The position numbers were made by a program, and so were the translations under genes. The notes under the pieces are model-generated. The model was not told the DNA's origin, did no database searches, and saw nothing but the letters and a program-made list of their open reading frames with translations. A stretch of 47,991 bases of DNA from Roseburia zhanii (GTDB lineage: Bacteria > Bacillota > Clostridia > Lachnospirales > Lachnospiraceae), in the NCBI RefSeq assembly GCF_014287635.1, contig NZ_JACOPH010000017.1, forward strand, positions 1-47,991. The letters are read 5' to 3'. Shown here piece by piece: positions 31,986 through 41,845 of this stretch. Position 1 is the first letter of the stretch, and every line of letters begins with the position of its first letter.

Positions 31986-33305
31986 TTAGTTATTTAAAAA
32001 ACCTTTATAGTTTCGTACCAACATCTGTGATTCAATCTGTTTAATTGTTTCAACAACTACACCTACGATAATGATGATAGATGTACCACCAAATGAAATA
32101 TTTGCATTAAACACACCACTAAAGAAGATTGGCATAAATGCAACGATGGATAAACCAACAGCACCTATAAAGACAATGTAATTTAAAATTTTTGTTAAAT
32201 AATCGCTTGTCGGTTTTCCCGGACGGATACCCGGAATGAAACCACCCTGTTTTTTCATGTTATTTGCAATCTCTAATGGATTGAATGTGATCGATGTATA
32301 GAAATATGCAAATGCGATGATAAGTGCGATATAAACTACCAGTCCGATGGAATAGATCGGCTCTTGCGGATTACACCAGTTAGACTGTGATAAACCTTTT
32401 AAGATCTTGCTTCCTACTCCTGAACCATTGCCTTTGCCTAACAGTGAAGCAATGATGACTGGTGTCTGCATCAGTGACTGTGCAAAGATGACTGGGATAA
32501 CACCACCGGTATTTACCTTAAGTGGAATATGGCTTGACTGACCGCCAACCTGTTTTCTACCCTGAATCTTCTTTGAATACTGTACCGGAATTCTTCTTTC
32601 AGCATCCTGAAGGAAAATAACGAATACAACAACTGCGATAATAACTGCAACAATAATCACTGCTGCTAATACAGCCTTTGCCGGAACACTCTGTCCTACA
32701 ATGAACTGTTCGTATAACGTGGTAAAATCCTGTGGCAGACGGGAAATAATATTGATGATAAGTACGATAGAAATACCATTTCCAACACCATTTTCTGTGA
32801 TACGCTCACCTAACCACATAAGTACTGCGGAACCAGCAGTTAAAGTTACTACAACCATAATGACGTTCAAGGCATTATACTCTGCTAAATATCCGCTTCT
32901 TCCAAATCCGACCGCCATAGCGACAGATTCGATAAGTGCAAGTCCGATCGTAACATAACGGGTGATCTCAGCAATTTTCTTTCTGCCTTCTTCACCGTCT
33001 TTCTGGATCTCCTCCAGTTTTGGAATTGCGATCGTTAAAAGCTGCATAATAATAGAAGATGTAATGTACGGTGTAATATTTAATGCAAAAATTGACATCT
33101 GTTCAAAAGAACCACCTGTCACTGCATCAAAGAAACTGAATGCATCACCACTCTGTGTAGCAAACCAGTTCGCAAATACATCCCTGTCGACACCAGGAAC
33201 CGGAAGCTGACTTCCGATTCTGATGACGATCAGCATTAAAAACGTATAGAATAATCTATTCCGTATTTCTTTAATCTTAAATGCATTACGGAGTGTCTTT
33301 AACAT
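31986..33305 (-). CDS. secY: preprotein translocase subunit SecY
   Basis: A 439-residue protein with ten membrane helices forming the Sec channel. Family motifs include Gly-Ser-Gln-Leu-Pro-Val-Pro-Gly-Val-Asp in the first periplasmic segment, the plug region, and the cytoplasmic loops Tyr-Ser-Lys-Lys-Ile-Gln-Gly-Arg and Asn-Met-Lys-Lys-Gln-Gly-Gly-Phe-Ile-Pro-Gly-Ile-Arg-Pro-Gly that contact SecA and the ribosome. The start codon shares one base with the rplO stop. Confidence 0.97.
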   Translation of the reverse strand: MLKTLRNAFKIKEIRNRLFYTFLMLIVIRIGSQLPVPGVDRDVFANWFATQSGDAFSFFDAVTGGSFEQMSIFALNITPYITSSIIMQLLTIAIPKLEEIQKDGEEGRKKIAEITRYVTIGLALIESVAMAVGFGRSGYLAEYNALNVIMVVVTLTAGSAVLMWLGERITENGVGNGISIVLIINIISRLPQDFTTLYEQFIVGQSVPAKAVLAAVIIVAVIIAVVVFVIFLQDAERRIPVQYSKKIQGRKQVGGQSSHIPLKVNTGGVIPVIFAQSLMQTPVIIASLLGKGNGSGVGSKILKGLSQSNWCNPQEPIYSIGLVVYIALIIAFAYFYTSITFNPLEIANNMKKQGGFIPGIRPGKPTSDYLTKILNYIVFIGAVGLSIVAFMPIFFSGVFNANISFGGTSIIIIVGVVVETIKQIESQMLVRNYKGFLNN

Positions 33306-33745
33306 TAGATCACCTCTGCTTTTCCACCAAGAGCCTCAATCTTTTCTTTTGCGCTTGCACTGAATGCGTTTACCTGAACAGTGAGCTTCTTGGTAAGTTC
33401 GCCTCCGCCAAGAATCTTAACACCATCTCTCGGGTTTTTAACGATTCCTGCTTCGATTAAGCTGTCAACGGTAACAACTGCATCATTGTCGAATACTTCA
33501 AGAGCAGACATATTGATTCCAACGATCTCTTTGGAATTTCTACATGTAAATCCTCTCTTTGGAAGTCTTCTATATAATGGCATCTGTCCACCTTCAAAAC
33601 CAGGTCTTGGAGCTCCTGAACGAGCCTTCTGTCCTTTGTGTCCTTTACCAGCGGTCTTGCCATTTCCTGAACCGTGTCCACGTCCTCTTCTGAAATTATC
33701 ATTCTGTACAGAACCTTCTGCCGGTCTTAAGTTTGATAAATCCAT
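33305..33745 (-). CDS. rplO: 50S ribosomal protein L15
   Basis: A 146-residue protein with the Gly/Arg/Lys-rich extended N-terminal arm ([15 protein letters not shown]) that threads into 23S rRNA, then [11 protein letters not shown] and a C-terminal globular part ending near Leu-Gly-Gly-Lys-Ala-Glu. GGAGGTGTC precedes the ATG. The rpmD gene lies 24 bp upstream and secY overlaps by one base. Confidence 0.97.
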   Translation of the reverse strand: MDLSNLRPAEGSVQNDNFRRGRGHGSGNGKTAGKGHKGQKARSGAPRPGFEGGQMPLYRRLPKRGFTCRNSKEIVGINMSALEVFDNDAVVTVDSLIEAGIVKNPRDGVKILGGGELTKKLTVQVNAFSASAKEKIEALGGKAEVI

Positions 33746-33769
33746 TCTGACACCTCCTTATCCCTATAA

Positions 33770-33952
33770 TTAGATTTCTTCTACTTTTACTAAATGTCTA
33801 ACGTTCTGGATCATTCCACGAACTGCCTTGTTATCCGGCATTTCTACAGTTTTGCCGATCTTGTTAAGACCTAAAGCTTCAACTGTTTTTCTGTTCTTTG
33901 GAACTGCACCGATTGTAGACTTTACAAGTGTGATTTTTAATTTCTCTGCCAT
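33770..33952 (-). CDS. rpmD: 50S ribosomal protein L30
   Basis: A 60-residue protein: Leu-Lys-Ile-Thr-Leu-Val-Lys-Ser-Thr-Ile-Gly, Lys-Asn-Arg-Lys-Thr-Val-Glu-Ala-Leu-Gly-Leu and Arg-Gly-Met-Ile-Gln-Asn-Val-Arg-His-Leu-Val. Size and order rpsE-rpmD-rplO are standard. GGAGG precedes the start, 12 bp after rpsE. Confidence 0.96.
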   Translation of the reverse strand: MAEKLKITLVKSTIGAVPKNRKTVEALGLNKIGKTVEMPDNKAVRGMIQNVRHLVKVEEI

Positions 33953-33964
33953 CTTAATGCCTCC

Positions 33965-34474
33965 TTAACCCACGATCTCTTCTACGGATTTTCCGCGGAG
34001 TTTCGCTACTTCTTCTGGAGATTTTAACTGGCTTAAAGCATTGATTGTAGCAAGTACAACGTTCTGCTTATTGTTGGATCCTAAAGATTTTGTACGGATA
34101 TTTGTAATACCTGCAAGCTCACATACGCTACGAGCAGGACCACCTGCGATAACACCGGTACCTTCAGGAGCTCTCTTTAATAATACGGATGCGCCAGTAT
34201 GTTTTCCCATAGTATCATGTGTAATACTATTGTTCTCATCTAACTTAACTTCGATCAACTTCTTCATAGCGTCTTCTTTTCCTTTGCGGATTGCTTCAGG
34301 AATTTCAGATGCTTTTCCTAAACCTGCACCAACATGACCATTATTGTCACCAACAACAACCAAAGCTGTAAAACGGAAGTTACGTCCACCTTTAACAACT
34401 TTTGTTACACGTTTGATTGATACCACTTTTTCGTTTAATTCTAATTGACTAGCATCAATGATTGTACGTTTCAT
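33965..34474 (-). CDS. rpsE: 30S ribosomal protein S5
   Basis: A 169-residue protein of the decoding-fidelity region. The double-stranded RNA-binding N-terminal domain includes [10 protein letters not shown] and Gly-Asn-Gly-type turns (Gly-Asp-Asn-Asn-Gly-His-Val-Gly). The C-terminal domain has Gly-Thr-Gly-Val-Ile-Ala-Gly-Gly-Pro and Gly-Ser-Asn-Asn-Lys-Gln-Asn. The usual spectinomycin-sensitive loop is intact as far as can be judged. GGAGG precedes the start, 17 bp after rplR. Confidence 0.97.
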   Translation of the reverse strand: MKRTIIDASQLELNEKVVSIKRVTKVVKGGRNFRFTALVVVGDNNGHVGAGLGKASEIPEAIRKGKEDAMKKLIEVKLDENNSITHDTMGKHTGASVLLKRAPEGTGVIAGGPARSVCELAGITNIRTKSLGSNNKQNVVLATINALSQLKSPEEVAKLRGKSVEEIVG

Positions 34475-34491
34475 GTATTCGCTTCCTCCTT

Positions 34492-34860
34492 CTAAAACTC
34501 TAACCCAGCTTCACGAGCTGCATCAGCTAAAGCTTTGATTTTACCTTGATAAATGAATCCGCCTCTGTCAAAGACAACTGTATTGATACCTTTGTCTAAT
34601 GCTTTTTTAGCGATTACTGTTCCAAGATGTGCTGCTGCTTCCACATTATTGGTTTTTTCAAGTTCTGCCTTTACTTCTTTATCTAAAGTAGAAGCAGACA
34701 CAAGTGTATTTCCAACTGTATCATCGATTACCTGAGCGTACATATGATTGTTGCTTCTGAAAACAGCTAAACGAGGTCTGTCTGCTGTTCCGGCAAGATG
34801 ATTACGAAGTCTTCTATGCTTTTTTTCACGAACTTCTGTTCTTGATTTTTTGCTTACCAT
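34492..34860 (-). CDS. rplR: 50S ribosomal protein L18
   Basis: A 122-residue 5S rRNA-binding protein with the basic N-terminus [11 protein letters not shown], then [16 protein letters not shown] and the C-terminal Phe-Asp-Arg-Gly-Gly-Phe. With L5 it forms the central protuberance. It lies 19 bp after rplF. Confidence 0.97.
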   Translation of the reverse strand: MVSKKSRTEVREKKHRRLRNHLAGTADRPRLAVFRSNNHMYAQVIDDTVGNTLVSASTLDKEVKAELEKTNNVEAAAHLGTVIAKKALDKGINTVVFDRGGFIYQGKIKALADAAREAGLEF

Positions 34861-34879
34861 TCTTTGTCCACTCCTTTAC

Positions 34880-35419
34880 TTATTTCTTACCAGTCTTACC
34901 GACTTTACGTCTAATAACTTCATCAGCATACTTGATACCTTTTCCTTTGTAAGGTTCAGGTCTTCTCTTATCTCTGATTTCAGCAGCGTACTGGCCAACT
35001 TTTTCTTTATCGATACCTTTAACGATGATCTTATTTCCATCAACTGTAGATTCCAGACCTTCTGGGTCGATCATTTCTACCGGATGGGAATATCCTAAGT
35101 TTAAGGTTAATTTGTTTCCTGATTTTGATGCTCTGTAACCAACACCATTTACTTCAAGTTCTTTTGTATAACCTTCTGTTACACCAACTACCATGTTGTT
35201 GATCAGTGTTCTGGTTAAACCATGTAAAGATTTCATTTTCTTTAAATCATTAGGTCTTGTTACGATAACTTCAGAACCTTCTAACTTAATATCCATCTCT
35301 GCTGGAAGTGTTCTTTCCAGAGTCCCTTTTGGACCTTTTACAGTCACATGATTATTTTCTGCAATATCCACAGTAACACCTGCTGGAACTGCGATTGGCA
35401 TTCTTCCTATACGTGACAT
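34880..35419 (-). CDS. rplF: 50S ribosomal protein L6
   Basis: A 179-residue protein of two similar alpha/beta domains near the factor-binding site. N-terminus Ser-Arg-Ile-Gly-Arg-Met-Pro-Ile; C-terminal signature [11 protein letters not shown]. GGAGGTACGGGC precedes the ATG. The gap to rpsH upstream is 308 bp, exceptional for this junction, and is filled with stem-loops. Confidence 0.97.
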   Translation of the reverse strand: MSRIGRMPIAVPAGVTVDIAENNHVTVKGPKGTLERTLPAEMDIKLEGSEVIVTRPNDLKKMKSLHGLTRTLINNMVVGVTEGYTKELEVNGVGYRASKSGNKLTLNLGYSHPVEMIDPEGLESTVDGNKIIVKGIDKEKVGQYAAEIRDKRRPEPYKGKGIKYADEVIRRKVGKTGKK

Positions 35420-35727
35420 GCCCGTACCTCCTATTTTTTAATTGATAGTGTATATATTAGTTCAACCGTTCCAGAAAAAGAAGCTTGTTAGCTGCTTTTT
35501 CTAAGACGGAACTGGTTCCATTCCACTGGCACGTTAGCTTCGTCTATGACTCGGCAACGTGAAGTGTCGGAATAAGGATGTTCTGTTCGCTAACCTCAGC
35601 CGTCGCCTTTGGCTCGGCTTCGCTAATCTCACAGAACGCCCTCGCACTATACAATTGAACATTAGCAGTTCAATTGTCATGAGTTCGATCTGCGCCTGTG
35701 GCTTGATCTCACTAAGTTGCTTTCGGG
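35420..35727 (-). repeat. array of stem-loops between rpsH and rplF, with repeat copies 2 and 3
   Basis: Six consecutive inverted repeats: AGAAAAAG/CTTTTTCT enclosing AGCT/AGCT (35473-35502); GGAAC/GTTCC (35508-35519); CACGTT/AACGTG (about 35530-35561) with flanking ATTCC/GGAAT; GTTCTGT/ACAGAAC (35580-35637) enclosing AGCCG-GCC/GGC-CGGCT, which is repeat copy 2; the perfect 10-bp ACAATTGAAC/GTTCAATTGT (35651-35677); and copy 3 (35685-35716) with GATC-GCC/GGC-GATC. No coding sequence with a start signal is present. Confidence 0.75.
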
Positions 35728-36129
35728 CTACCAAACAAATGCAAGAACTTCTCCACCTACCTGAAGTTTTCTAGCCTGTTTGTCAGTTACGATTCCCTGA
35801 TTTGTAGAAAGGATTGCAATTCCTAATCCACCAAGAACCTGAGGGATTTCGTCTTTTCCAGCATATACACGAAGTCCTGGTTTGGAGATTCTTTTAATAC
35901 CGGAAATGATTTTTTCGTTCTTGTCTGCACCGTATTTTAATGTAACACGGATTGTCTTGAAGCTGTTCTCTTCAATAATTTCATATTTTACGATATATCC
36001 TTCATCTACTAAGATGTCAGCGATTGCAATTTTCATCTTAGATGCCGGAATATCAACTGTATCATGTTTAGCAGTATTTGCATTACGGATTCTTGTAAGC
36101 ATATCTGCAATTGGATCGCTCATTGTCAT
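35728..36129 (-). CDS. rpsH: 30S ribosomal protein S8
   Basis: A 133-residue 16S rRNA binder. N-terminus [14 protein letters not shown]; C-terminus Ser-Thr-Asn-Gln-Gly-Ile-Val-Thr-Asp and Gly-Gly-Glu-Val-Leu-Ala-Phe-Val-Trp. AAGGAGG lies ten bases before the ATG at 36129; an ATG two codons later is possible. In E. coli S8 represses spc-operon translation at rplE; no such site was identified. Confidence 0.97.
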   Translation of the reverse strand: MTMSDPIADMLTRIRNANTAKHDTVDIPASKMKIAIADILVDEGYIVKYEIIEENSFKTIRVTLKYGADKNEKIISGIKRISKPGLRVYAGKDEIPQVLGGLGIAILSTNQGIVTDKQARKLQVGGEVLAFVW

Positions 36130-36144
36130 GATGAATTTTCCTCC

Positions 36145-36330
36145 TTACCAGCTTGCTTTTTTCACGCCTGGGATCTGTCCTTTGTATGCCAGCTCACGGA
36201 AACATACTCTGCAGATGCCGTATTTTCTTAAATATGCATGTGGACGACCACAGATTCTGCAACGATTATATTCTCTGGTAGAGAATTTCTGTTTACGCTG
36301 CTGTTTTACTTTCATAGATGTTTTAGCCAT
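36145..36330 (-). CDS. rpsN: 30S ribosomal protein S14, zinc type
   Basis: A 61-residue short S14 with Cys24, Cys27, Cys40 and Cys43 forming the zinc site (Cys-Arg-Ile-Cys-Gly and Cys-Arg-Val-Cys-Phe), and C-terminal [11 protein letters not shown]. This is the form found in most Firmicutes operons. GGAGG precedes the start. Confidence 0.97.
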   Translation of the reverse strand: MAKTSMKVKQQRKQKFSTREYNRCRICGRPHAYLRKYGICRVCFRELAYKGQIPGVKKASW

Positions 36331-36346
36331 TAAAATTCCCTCCTAA

Positions 36347-36886
36347 TTACTTTGCGAACGGCATACCGAACTGTGTTAATAACTCACGGCCTTCTTCATC
36401 GGTTTTTGCTGTTGTTACAAAAATAACATCCATACCTCTTACTTTGTCAACTTTATCGTACTCGATTTCAGGGAAGATCAACTGCTCTTTGATACCAAGT
36501 GCATAGTTTCCTCTGCCGTCGAATGCATTCGGGTTGATACCACGGAAGTCACGTACACGAGGTAATGCAAGGTTCACAAGACGGTCTAAGAACTCATACA
36601 TTTTTTCTCCTCTTAATGTAACTTTACATCCGATTGGCATACCCTCTCTGATTTTGAAGTTAGCAACAGAATTTTTAGCTTTTGTAGTAACTGCTTTCTG
36701 ACCTGTGATCGTTTCTAAGTCTTTTACAGCAGCTTCTAATAATTTTGCATTTTCTTTTGCTTCACCAACGCCCATGTTTACAACGATCTTGTCTAGCTTT
36801 GGTACTTCCATAATATTTTTATATCCAAACTTTTTCGTTAAAGCATCTACGATCTCGTTCTGATACTGATCTTTCAATCTACTCAA
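36347..36886 (-). CDS. rplE: 50S ribosomal protein L5
   Basis: A 179-residue protein binding 5S rRNA and the P-site tRNA. Motifs: [26 protein letters not shown] and [15 protein letters not shown]. Standard size; 23 bp after rplX. Confidence 0.97.
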   Translation of the reverse strand: MSRLKDQYQNEIVDALTKKFGYKNIMEVPKLDKIVVNMGVGEAKENAKLLEAAVKDLETITGQKAVTTKAKNSVANFKIREGMPIGCKVTLRGEKMYEFLDRLVNLALPRVRDFRGINPNAFDGRGNYALGIKEQLIFPEIEYDKVDKVRGMDVIFVTTAKTDEEGRELLTQFGMPFAK

Positions 36887-36909
36887 CTGTTTTGTCCTCC
36901 TCTCTGCGA

Positions 36910-37221
36910 TTAATCGATTACATCACCAGTTGATTTGGCAAAACGAACTTTTTTATCTCCATCTAATTTGAAACCTACACGAGTAGCTTTTCCTTTGTGA
37001 AGATACATTACGTTTGACGCATCAATTGGTCCTTCCTGATGAACGATACCACCCTGCTGATTTGCCATACTTGGTTTTGCATGTTTTGTGATCATGTTGA
37101 TACCTTCTACAAGAAGTGTGTTGTCTTTTTTATTTACGGAAATAACTTTTCCTTCTTTATCTTTGTCTTTACCGGCGATCACTTTGACCATGTCGCCTTT
37201 TTTAATTTTCATTGTAGCCAT
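36910..37221 (-). CDS. rplX: 50S ribosomal protein L24
   Basis: A 103-residue assembly initiator with an N-terminal KOW motif ([18 protein letters not shown]) and [11 protein letters not shown]. GGAGGTGC precedes the start, 12 bp after rplN. Confidence 0.97.
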   Translation of the reverse strand: MATMKIKKGDMVKVIAGKDKDKEGKVISVNKKDNTLLVEGINMITKHAKPSMANQQGGIVHQEGPIDASNVMYLHKGKATRVGFKLDGDKKVRFAKSTGDVID

Positions 37222-37233
37222 CTAAAGCACCTC

Positions 37234-37602
37234 CTACAATACTTCCGGAGCTAAAGAAACAATTTTCATGAACTGTTTCTCACGAAGCTCTCTAGCTACT
37301 GGTCCAAAGATACGTGTTCCTCTAGGAGTTTTGTCATCTTTGATAATTACAGCAGCGTTCTCATCAAATTTAATATAAGAACCATCTTTACGACGGGCAC
37401 CTTTTTTTGTACGAACAACTACAGCTTTTACTACATCACCTTTTTTAACAACGCCGCCTGGTGTTGCATCTTTAACTGTAGCAGTGATCACATCACCGAT
37501 ATTCGCATATCTTCTGGTAGATCCACCCATAACACGAATGCAAAGGATTTCTTTTGCTCCTGTGTTATCGGCTACTTTCAGTCTACTTTCCTGTTGTACC
37601 AT
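37234..37602 (-). CDS. rplN: 50S ribosomal protein L14
   Basis: A 122-residue beta-barrel protein at the subunit interface. Hallmarks: [27 protein letters not shown] and [13 protein letters not shown]. Eighteen bases after rpsQ, with GGAGG upstream. Confidence 0.97.
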   Translation of the reverse strand: MVQQESRLKVADNTGAKEILCIRVMGGSTRRYANIGDVITATVKDATPGGVVKKGDVVKAVVVRTKKGARRKDGSYIKFDENAAVIIKDDKTPRGTRIFGPVARELREKQFMKIVSLAPEVL

Positions 37603-37620
37603 GCTTGTAGCCTCCTTCTA

Positions 37621-37878
37621 TTATTTAGCTCTCTCTATGATCTCTACAAGTCTCCATCTCTTGTCTTTAGATAAAGGTCTTGTTTCCATTACTCTGACTG
37701 TATCACCGATCTTGCAATCGTTATTTTCATCATGAGCTTTTAATTTATAAGTTTTCTTCACGATTTTATTGTAAAGCGGATGTCTTACGTTATCTCTAAC
37801 TGCAACAACGATAGTCTTATCCATCTTGTCACTTACAACCACACCTGTACGTGTTTTTCTAAGATTTCTTTCTTCCAC
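37621..37878 (-). CDS. rpsQ: 30S ribosomal protein S17
   Basis: An 85-residue OB-fold protein: [19 protein letters not shown] and [13 protein letters not shown]. Binds the 5' domain of 16S rRNA. Standard size, 22 bp after rpmC. Confidence 0.97.
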   Translation of the reverse strand: MEERNLRKTRTGVVVSDKMDKTIVVAVRDNVRHPLYNKIVKKTYKLKAHDENNDCKIGDTVRVMETRPLSKDKRWRLVEIIERAK

Positions 37879-37900
37879 GGTCTTCGTTCTCCTTCCCGTC

Positions 37901-38110
37901 TTATTCTGCTACGCTTGCCTTCTCAGTGATAATTGTCTGAATCCGGGCAATATTCTTTCTAACCTCTTTGATTCTGCTTGTGTTATCTAACTGATTGGTC
38001 GCATTCTGGAATCTCAAATTGAAAAGCTCTTTCTTTGCTTCCACTAACTGTGCATTTAAATCTGCAACAGACTGGGATTTTAATTCTTCTAAATATTTAC
38101 TAGTTTTCAT
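37901..38110 (-). CDS. rpmC: 50S ribosomal protein L29
   Basis: A 69-residue helical hairpin at the tunnel exit. Motifs: [17 protein letters not shown] and [10 protein letters not shown]. The ATG at 38110 is chosen because GGCGGTGA lies five bases upstream; a GTG at 38119 is less likely. The start lies inside the end of rplP, an 11-bp overlap. Confidence 0.95.
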   Translation of the reverse strand: MKTSKYLEELKSQSVADLNAQLVEAKKELFNLRFQNATNQLDNTSRIKEVRKNIARIQTIITEKASVAE

Positions 38111-38537
38111 TTGATTCACCGCCTTCTAAGTCTGCACGAGAAACTACTTTACATTTACAAGGTAATTTATGTGTAGCAAGACGTAATGCTTCTTTTGCGA
38201 TTTCTTCCGGTACTCCGGAGATTTCAAATAATACACGTCCTGGCTTTACTACAGCTACCCAGTACTCTAATGTTCCTTTTCCGGAACCCATACGAGTTTC
38301 AGCTGGTTTTGCAGTTACTGGTTTATCTGGGAAAATCTTGATCCAAACTTTACCACCACGCTTGATATAACGTGTCATAGCGATACGGGCTGCCTCGATC
38401 TGGTTAGATTTGATCCAGCATGGCTCCATGGCAACAATACCATAATCACCATTTGTAATTTTATTTCCTCTTAACGCTTTTCCGCGCATACTTCCACGGA
38501 ACTGTTTACGACGTTTTACTCTTTTTGGCATTAACAT
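38100..38537 (-). CDS. rplP: 50S ribosomal protein L16
   Basis: A 145-residue protein near the A site. Motifs: [26 protein letters not shown] and Arg-Met-Gly-Ser-Gly-Lys-Gly. The ribosome binding site GGAGGAG lies within the end of rpsC, two bases from its stop, so the genes are coupled. The second ATG (38531) is also possible. Confidence 0.97.
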   Translation of the reverse strand: MLMPKRVKRRKQFRGSMRGKALRGNKITNGDYGIVAMEPCWIKSNQIEAARIAMTRYIKRGGKVWIKIFPDKPVTAKPAETRMGSGKGTLEYWVAVVKPGRVLFEISGVPEEIAKEALRLATHKLPCKCKVVSRADLEGGESNEN

Positions 38538-38539
38538 AA

Positions 38540-39196
38540 TTACTGAGCTCCTCCTTCCTTATTTCCTTTTGTAGGAAGTACTTCTCCTTTGTATACCCAA
38601 ACTTTAACACCAACTTTTCCGTAAGTTGTGTCTGCTTCAGCAAAACCATAATCAATGTCTGCTCTTAATGTCTGAAGTGGAATAGTTCCATCGCTGTAGA
38701 ACTCTGTACGAGCCATATCAGCTCCACCAAGACGTCCGGAACAAGAAGTTTTGATTCCTTTTGCTCCTGCTTTCATACAACGACCCATGCATGACTTCAT
38801 TGCTCTACGGAAGGAAACACGGTTCTCTAACTGTAATGCAATGTTCTCAGCTACTAACTGAGCATCTTTGTCTGGTCTTTTTACTTCTTTGATATCAATA
38901 ACTAACTTTTTATCTGTTAATTTCTGAACTTCTGCTTTGATCTTTTCGATCTCCGCTCCACCTTTACCAATTACAACACCTGGTTTAGCTGTGTAAATGA
39001 TAACTTTTACGCGGTCAGAAGCACGTTCAATTTCAATCTTTGAAACGCCTGCTGCGTATAATTTTTTCTTAAGAAATGTTCTGATATTGTAGTCTTCTAC
39101 TAAAAAGTCTGCAAAATCTGCTTCCGCATACCATTTAGAGTCCCAGTCTTTAATAACACCGACTCTTAAGCCATGAGGATTTACTTTCTGTCCCAT
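38540..39196 (-). CDS. rpsC: 30S ribosomal protein S3
   Basis: A 218-residue protein at the mRNA entry. N-terminus [12 protein letters not shown]; KH domain with [10 protein letters not shown]; C-terminal [10 protein letters not shown] and Lys-Val-Trp-Val-Tyr-Lys-Gly-Glu. GGAGG precedes the start, 11 bp after rplV. Confidence 0.97.
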   Translation of the reverse strand: MGQKVNPHGLRVGVIKDWDSKWYAEADFADFLVEDYNIRTFLKKKLYAAGVSKIEIERASDRVKVIIYTAKPGVVIGKGGAEIEKIKAEVQKLTDKKLVIDIKEVKRPDKDAQLVAENIALQLENRVSFRRAMKSCMGRCMKAGAKGIKTSCSGRLGGADMARTEFYSDGTIPLQTLRADIDYGFAEADTTYGKVGVKVWVYKGEVLPTKGNKEGGAQ

Positions 39197-39207
39197 GTTT
39201 GACCTCC

Positions 39208-39597
39208 TTATTTCTTCTCATCCAGCACGATTGTAATGTTGCTCATTCTCTTTTCGATTCTGTAAGCTCTACCCTGTGCTCTTGGTCTGATTCTCTTCAT
39301 TGTCGGTCCCTTATTTGCATAACACTCTGCAATGTAAAGGTCCTCTGCTTTCATTCCGTTATTGTTTTCTGCATTAGCGATGGCAGATTTTAATAACTTC
39401 TCGATTACACTTGAAGCATATCTTGGATTATAAGCTACAATAGCAAGTGCTGTTGTAACATCTTTTCCACGGATAGCATCTAACACGAAACAAGCCTTCT
39501 GAACTGATACTCTAGCATAAGATAATTTTGCGGAAGGTCTTGTATCTTTTACTTCGTTTCTTTCTCTCTTAATCTGGGATCTATGTCCTTTTGCCAT
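39208..39597 (-). CDS. rplV: 50S ribosomal protein L22
   Basis: A 129-residue protein whose long beta hairpin lines the exit tunnel. Motifs: [22 protein letters not shown], and the hairpin [11 protein letters not shown]. The N-terminus is about 15 residues longer than in B. subtilis. AAAGGAGG precedes the start. Confidence 0.97.
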   Translation of the reverse strand: MAKGHRSQIKRERNEVKDTRPSAKLSYARVSVQKACFVLDAIRGKDVTTALAIVAYNPRYASSVIEKLLKSAIANAENNNGMKAEDLYIAECYANKGPTMKRIRPRAQGRAYRIEKRMSNITIVLDEKK

Positions 39598-39616
39598 GGA
39601 TAAAACCTCCTTTCAA

Positions 39617-39898
39617 TTATCTCACGCCTGATTTCTTTTCGTCTTTTCCATGTCCTCTGTATGTTCTGGTTGCTACGAACTCACCGAGTTTGTGTCCAAC
39701 CATATCTTCTGTAACATATACAGGCACATGTTTTCTACCATCATGTACTGCTATTGTATGTCCAACGAACTGTGGGAAAATTGTAGAACGGCGGGACCAT
39801 GTTTTAATAACAGATTTGTCGCCGGAAGCGTTCATTGCATCAATTTTCTTTAATAAACTTTCGTCCGCAAAAGGTCCTTTCTTTAATGAACGAGCCAT
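39617..39898 (-). CDS. rpsS: 30S ribosomal protein S19
   Basis: A 93-residue head protein: [22 protein letters not shown] and Val-Gly-His-Lys-Leu-Gly-Glu-Phe. Fifteen bases after rplB, with GGAGG upstream. Size is normal. Confidence 0.97.
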   Translation of the reverse strand: MARSLKKGPFADESLLKKIDAMNASGDKSVIKTWSRRSTIFPQFVGHTIAVHDGRKHVPVYVTEDMVGHKLGEFVATRTYRGHGKDEKKSGVR

Positions 39899-39913
39899 AC
39901 CTTCTTAACCTCC

Positions 39914-40756
39914 TTATTTGATCGCCTTACCGTCTCTTCTTCTTACGATAAGTTTGTTAGATTGTTTGTTCTTCTTTCTGGTCTTTAAGCCGAGTGCAGG
40001 TTTGCCCCAAGGTGTACATGGACCTGGACGTCCGATTGGTGCTCTACCTTCACCACCACCATGTGGATGGTCATTCGGGTTCATAACGGAACCGCGAACT
40101 GTTGGGCGGATACCCATATGTCTCTTACGACCAGCTTTACCGATGTTAATAAGGTTATGGTCACCGTTTCCGATTACTCCGATTGTTGCACGGCAGTTGA
40201 TCGGAACCATACGCATTTCTCCTGAAGGAAGTCTTAATGTAGCGTATTTACCTTCTTTTGCCATTAACTGTGCAGCAATACCGGCAGAACGTACTAACTG
40301 TCCGCCTTTTCCCGGATGTAACTCAATGTTATGAACCTGAGTACCAACTGGGATATTCTCTAATGGTAAGCAGTTACCAACACGTACTTCTGCATCTGCA
40401 CCGCTCATAACAGTCATTCCGTCTGTTAATCCTGCCGGTGCAAGAATGTAAGATTTCTGTCCGTCTGCATAACAGATCAATGCGATATTTGCTGTTCTGT
40501 TTGGATCGTATTCGATTCCGATCACTGTAGCCGGTACTCCATCTTTTCTTCTCTTGAAATCGATGATTCTATATTTTCTTCTGTTTCCACCGCCATGGTG
40601 TCTTACAGTAATTTTACCCTGATTGTTACGACCAGCGTTTTTCTTCAGAGAAACACATAATGACTTTTCCGGTGTGCTCTTTGTGATTTCAGAGAAATCA
40701 GAACCAGTCATGTTTCTTCTGGAAGGTGTATATGGGTTATATGTCTTAATTCCCAT
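39914..40756 (-). CDS. rplB: 50S ribosomal protein L2
   Basis: A 280-residue protein needed for subunit joining and peptidyl transfer. N-terminus [13 protein letters not shown]; C-terminal loop [14 protein letters not shown] with the conserved His. AAAGGAG precedes the ATG. A 140-bp gap with a palindromic repeat separates it from rplW. Confidence 0.97.
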   Translation of the reverse strand: MGIKTYNPYTPSRRNMTGSDFSEITKSTPEKSLCVSLKKNAGRNNQGKITVRHHGGGNRRKYRIIDFKRRKDGVPATVIGIEYDPNRTANIALICYADGQKSYILAPAGLTDGMTVMSGADAEVRVGNCLPLENIPVGTQVHNIELHPGKGGQLVRSAGIAAQLMAKEGKYATLRLPSGEMRMVPINCRATIGVIGNGDHNLINIGKAGRKRHMGIRPTVRGSVMNPNDHPHGGGEGRAPIGRPGPCTPWGKPALGLKTRKKNKQSNKLIVRRRDGKAIK

Positions 40757-40896
40757 TGTAGTTCTCCTTTCAATGCTTTTTTATCACGCAAGCGTGCGTA
40801 TAGTTGAATGATGCTCTTCTTGTTTTTTCTCGAAGAACGGCTTTCTCACCAAGCTCAATCTGTGCCGATGGCTTGATTTCACTAAGCAGTCAATGC
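40757..40896 (-). repeat. rplW-rplB spacer with repeat copy 4
   Basis: Copy 4 of the repeat family lies at 40855-40886 and matches copy 3 (35685-35716) at 27 of 32 positions. Its stem is AATC-GCC with GGC-GATT. A second hairpin, CACGC/GCGTG around AA, is at 40785-40796, and TTCTT/AAGAA arms lie between the two. No gene is seen. Confidence 0.75.
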
Positions 40897-41196
40897 CTAC
40901 AGTCCACTGAAGATTTCGATATCTGCACTATCTTCTGTCAGCTGAACGATTGCTTTTTTAGCTGCTGCTGTCTTTCCAACAGTCATGCCACGTCTTTTCT
41001 TCTTACCATCTAAGTTCATGGTATTAACGCTTGCAACTTTTGCTCCTTCGAACATTTTCTCAACTGCTTCTTTGATCATGGATTTGTTTGCTTCCGGATG
41101 AACGAAGAATGTATATTTCTTCTCAGCCATTGCATTCATACTTTTTTCGGTTACTACCGGTTTGAGGATTACGTCATAATATTTAATGTTTGCCAT
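40897..41196 (-). CDS. rplW: 50S ribosomal protein L23
   Basis: A 99-residue tunnel-exit protein that docks SRP and trigger factor. Motifs: [24 protein letters not shown] and Val-Asn-Thr-Met-Asn. The start shares one base with the rplD stop. Confidence 0.97.
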   Translation of the reverse strand: MANIKYYDVILKPVVTEKSMNAMAEKKYTFFVHPEANKSMIKEAVEKMFEGAKVASVNTMNLDGKKKRRGMTVGKTAAAKKAIVQLTEDSADIEIFSGL

Positions 41197-41816
41197 TATG
41201 CATACACCTCCTGAATTGTTTCTACAGCAGCTTTTGTTACTACTACTGTGTTGTATTTCAAAATATCAAATACATTGATTGTTTCTGTAGAAGCTGTCTT
41301 AACTGTTGGTACGTTTGCTGCTGATTTCACAACATTCACATCGTTGTTGTTTAATACAACTAATGCTTTCTCAACATTTAAGTTCTTCATAACCTCAACA
41401 AATTTCTTTGTTTTGATCTCATCGAATTTTAATTCATCAACTACGATAAATTTGTTTTCCTGGACTTTAGATGTTAAAGCGGATTTTAAAGCTGCTCTCT
41501 TTTCTTTTTTATTCATCTTGAATGAATAATCTCTTGGAGTTGGTGCAAATACAACACCGCCGCCTGTCCACTGTGGAGCTCTTGTTGATCCCTGTCTTGC
41601 ATGACCGGTTCCTTTCTGTCTCCATGGTTTTCTTCCACCGCCACGAACTTCTGAACGAGTCTTAGCTTTCTGTGTTCCCTGACGATTATTTGCAAGCTGC
41701 TGAACCACTGCCATGTGTACTAAATGTTCATTCACATTTACACCAAAAACGGCATCGTTTAATTCCATGGTTCCAACTTCTTTGCCTTCCATATTTAAAA
41801 CAGATACTGTTGCCAT
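41196..41816 (-). CDS. rplD: 50S ribosomal protein L4
   Basis: About 206 residues from the ATG at 41816 (AAAGGAGG nine bases upstream); the frame extends ten codons further. The tunnel loop has [19 protein letters not shown]. In E. coli L4 represses the S10 operon; here the 220-nt leader of rpsJ would be the place to look. Twenty-nine bases after rplC. Confidence 0.97.
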   Translation of the reverse strand: MATVSVLNMEGKEVGTMELNDAVFGVNVNEHLVHMAVVQQLANNRQGTQKAKTRSEVRGGGRKPWRQKGTGHARQGSTRAPQWTGGGVVFAPTPRDYSFKMNKKEKRAALKSALTSKVQENKFIVVDELKFDEIKTKKFVEVMKNLNVEKALVVLNNNDVNVVKSAANVPTVKTASTETINVFDILKYNTVVVTKAAVETIQEVYA

Positions 41817-41845
41817 CTGTGTATTCCTCCTTTCCTGTAAGCGCA

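Noticed and set aside
35534..35774. Short frames on both strands in the rpsH-rplF gap
   Set aside because: They are translations of the palindromic repeats. The same peptide pattern (Ser-Ser-Ile-Cys-Ala) appears at 40804-41013 only because the DNA repeat is shared.
28952..40886. The repeats as a CRISPR array
   Set aside because: Copies are dispersed over 12 kb, not regularly spaced, and no cas gene is present.
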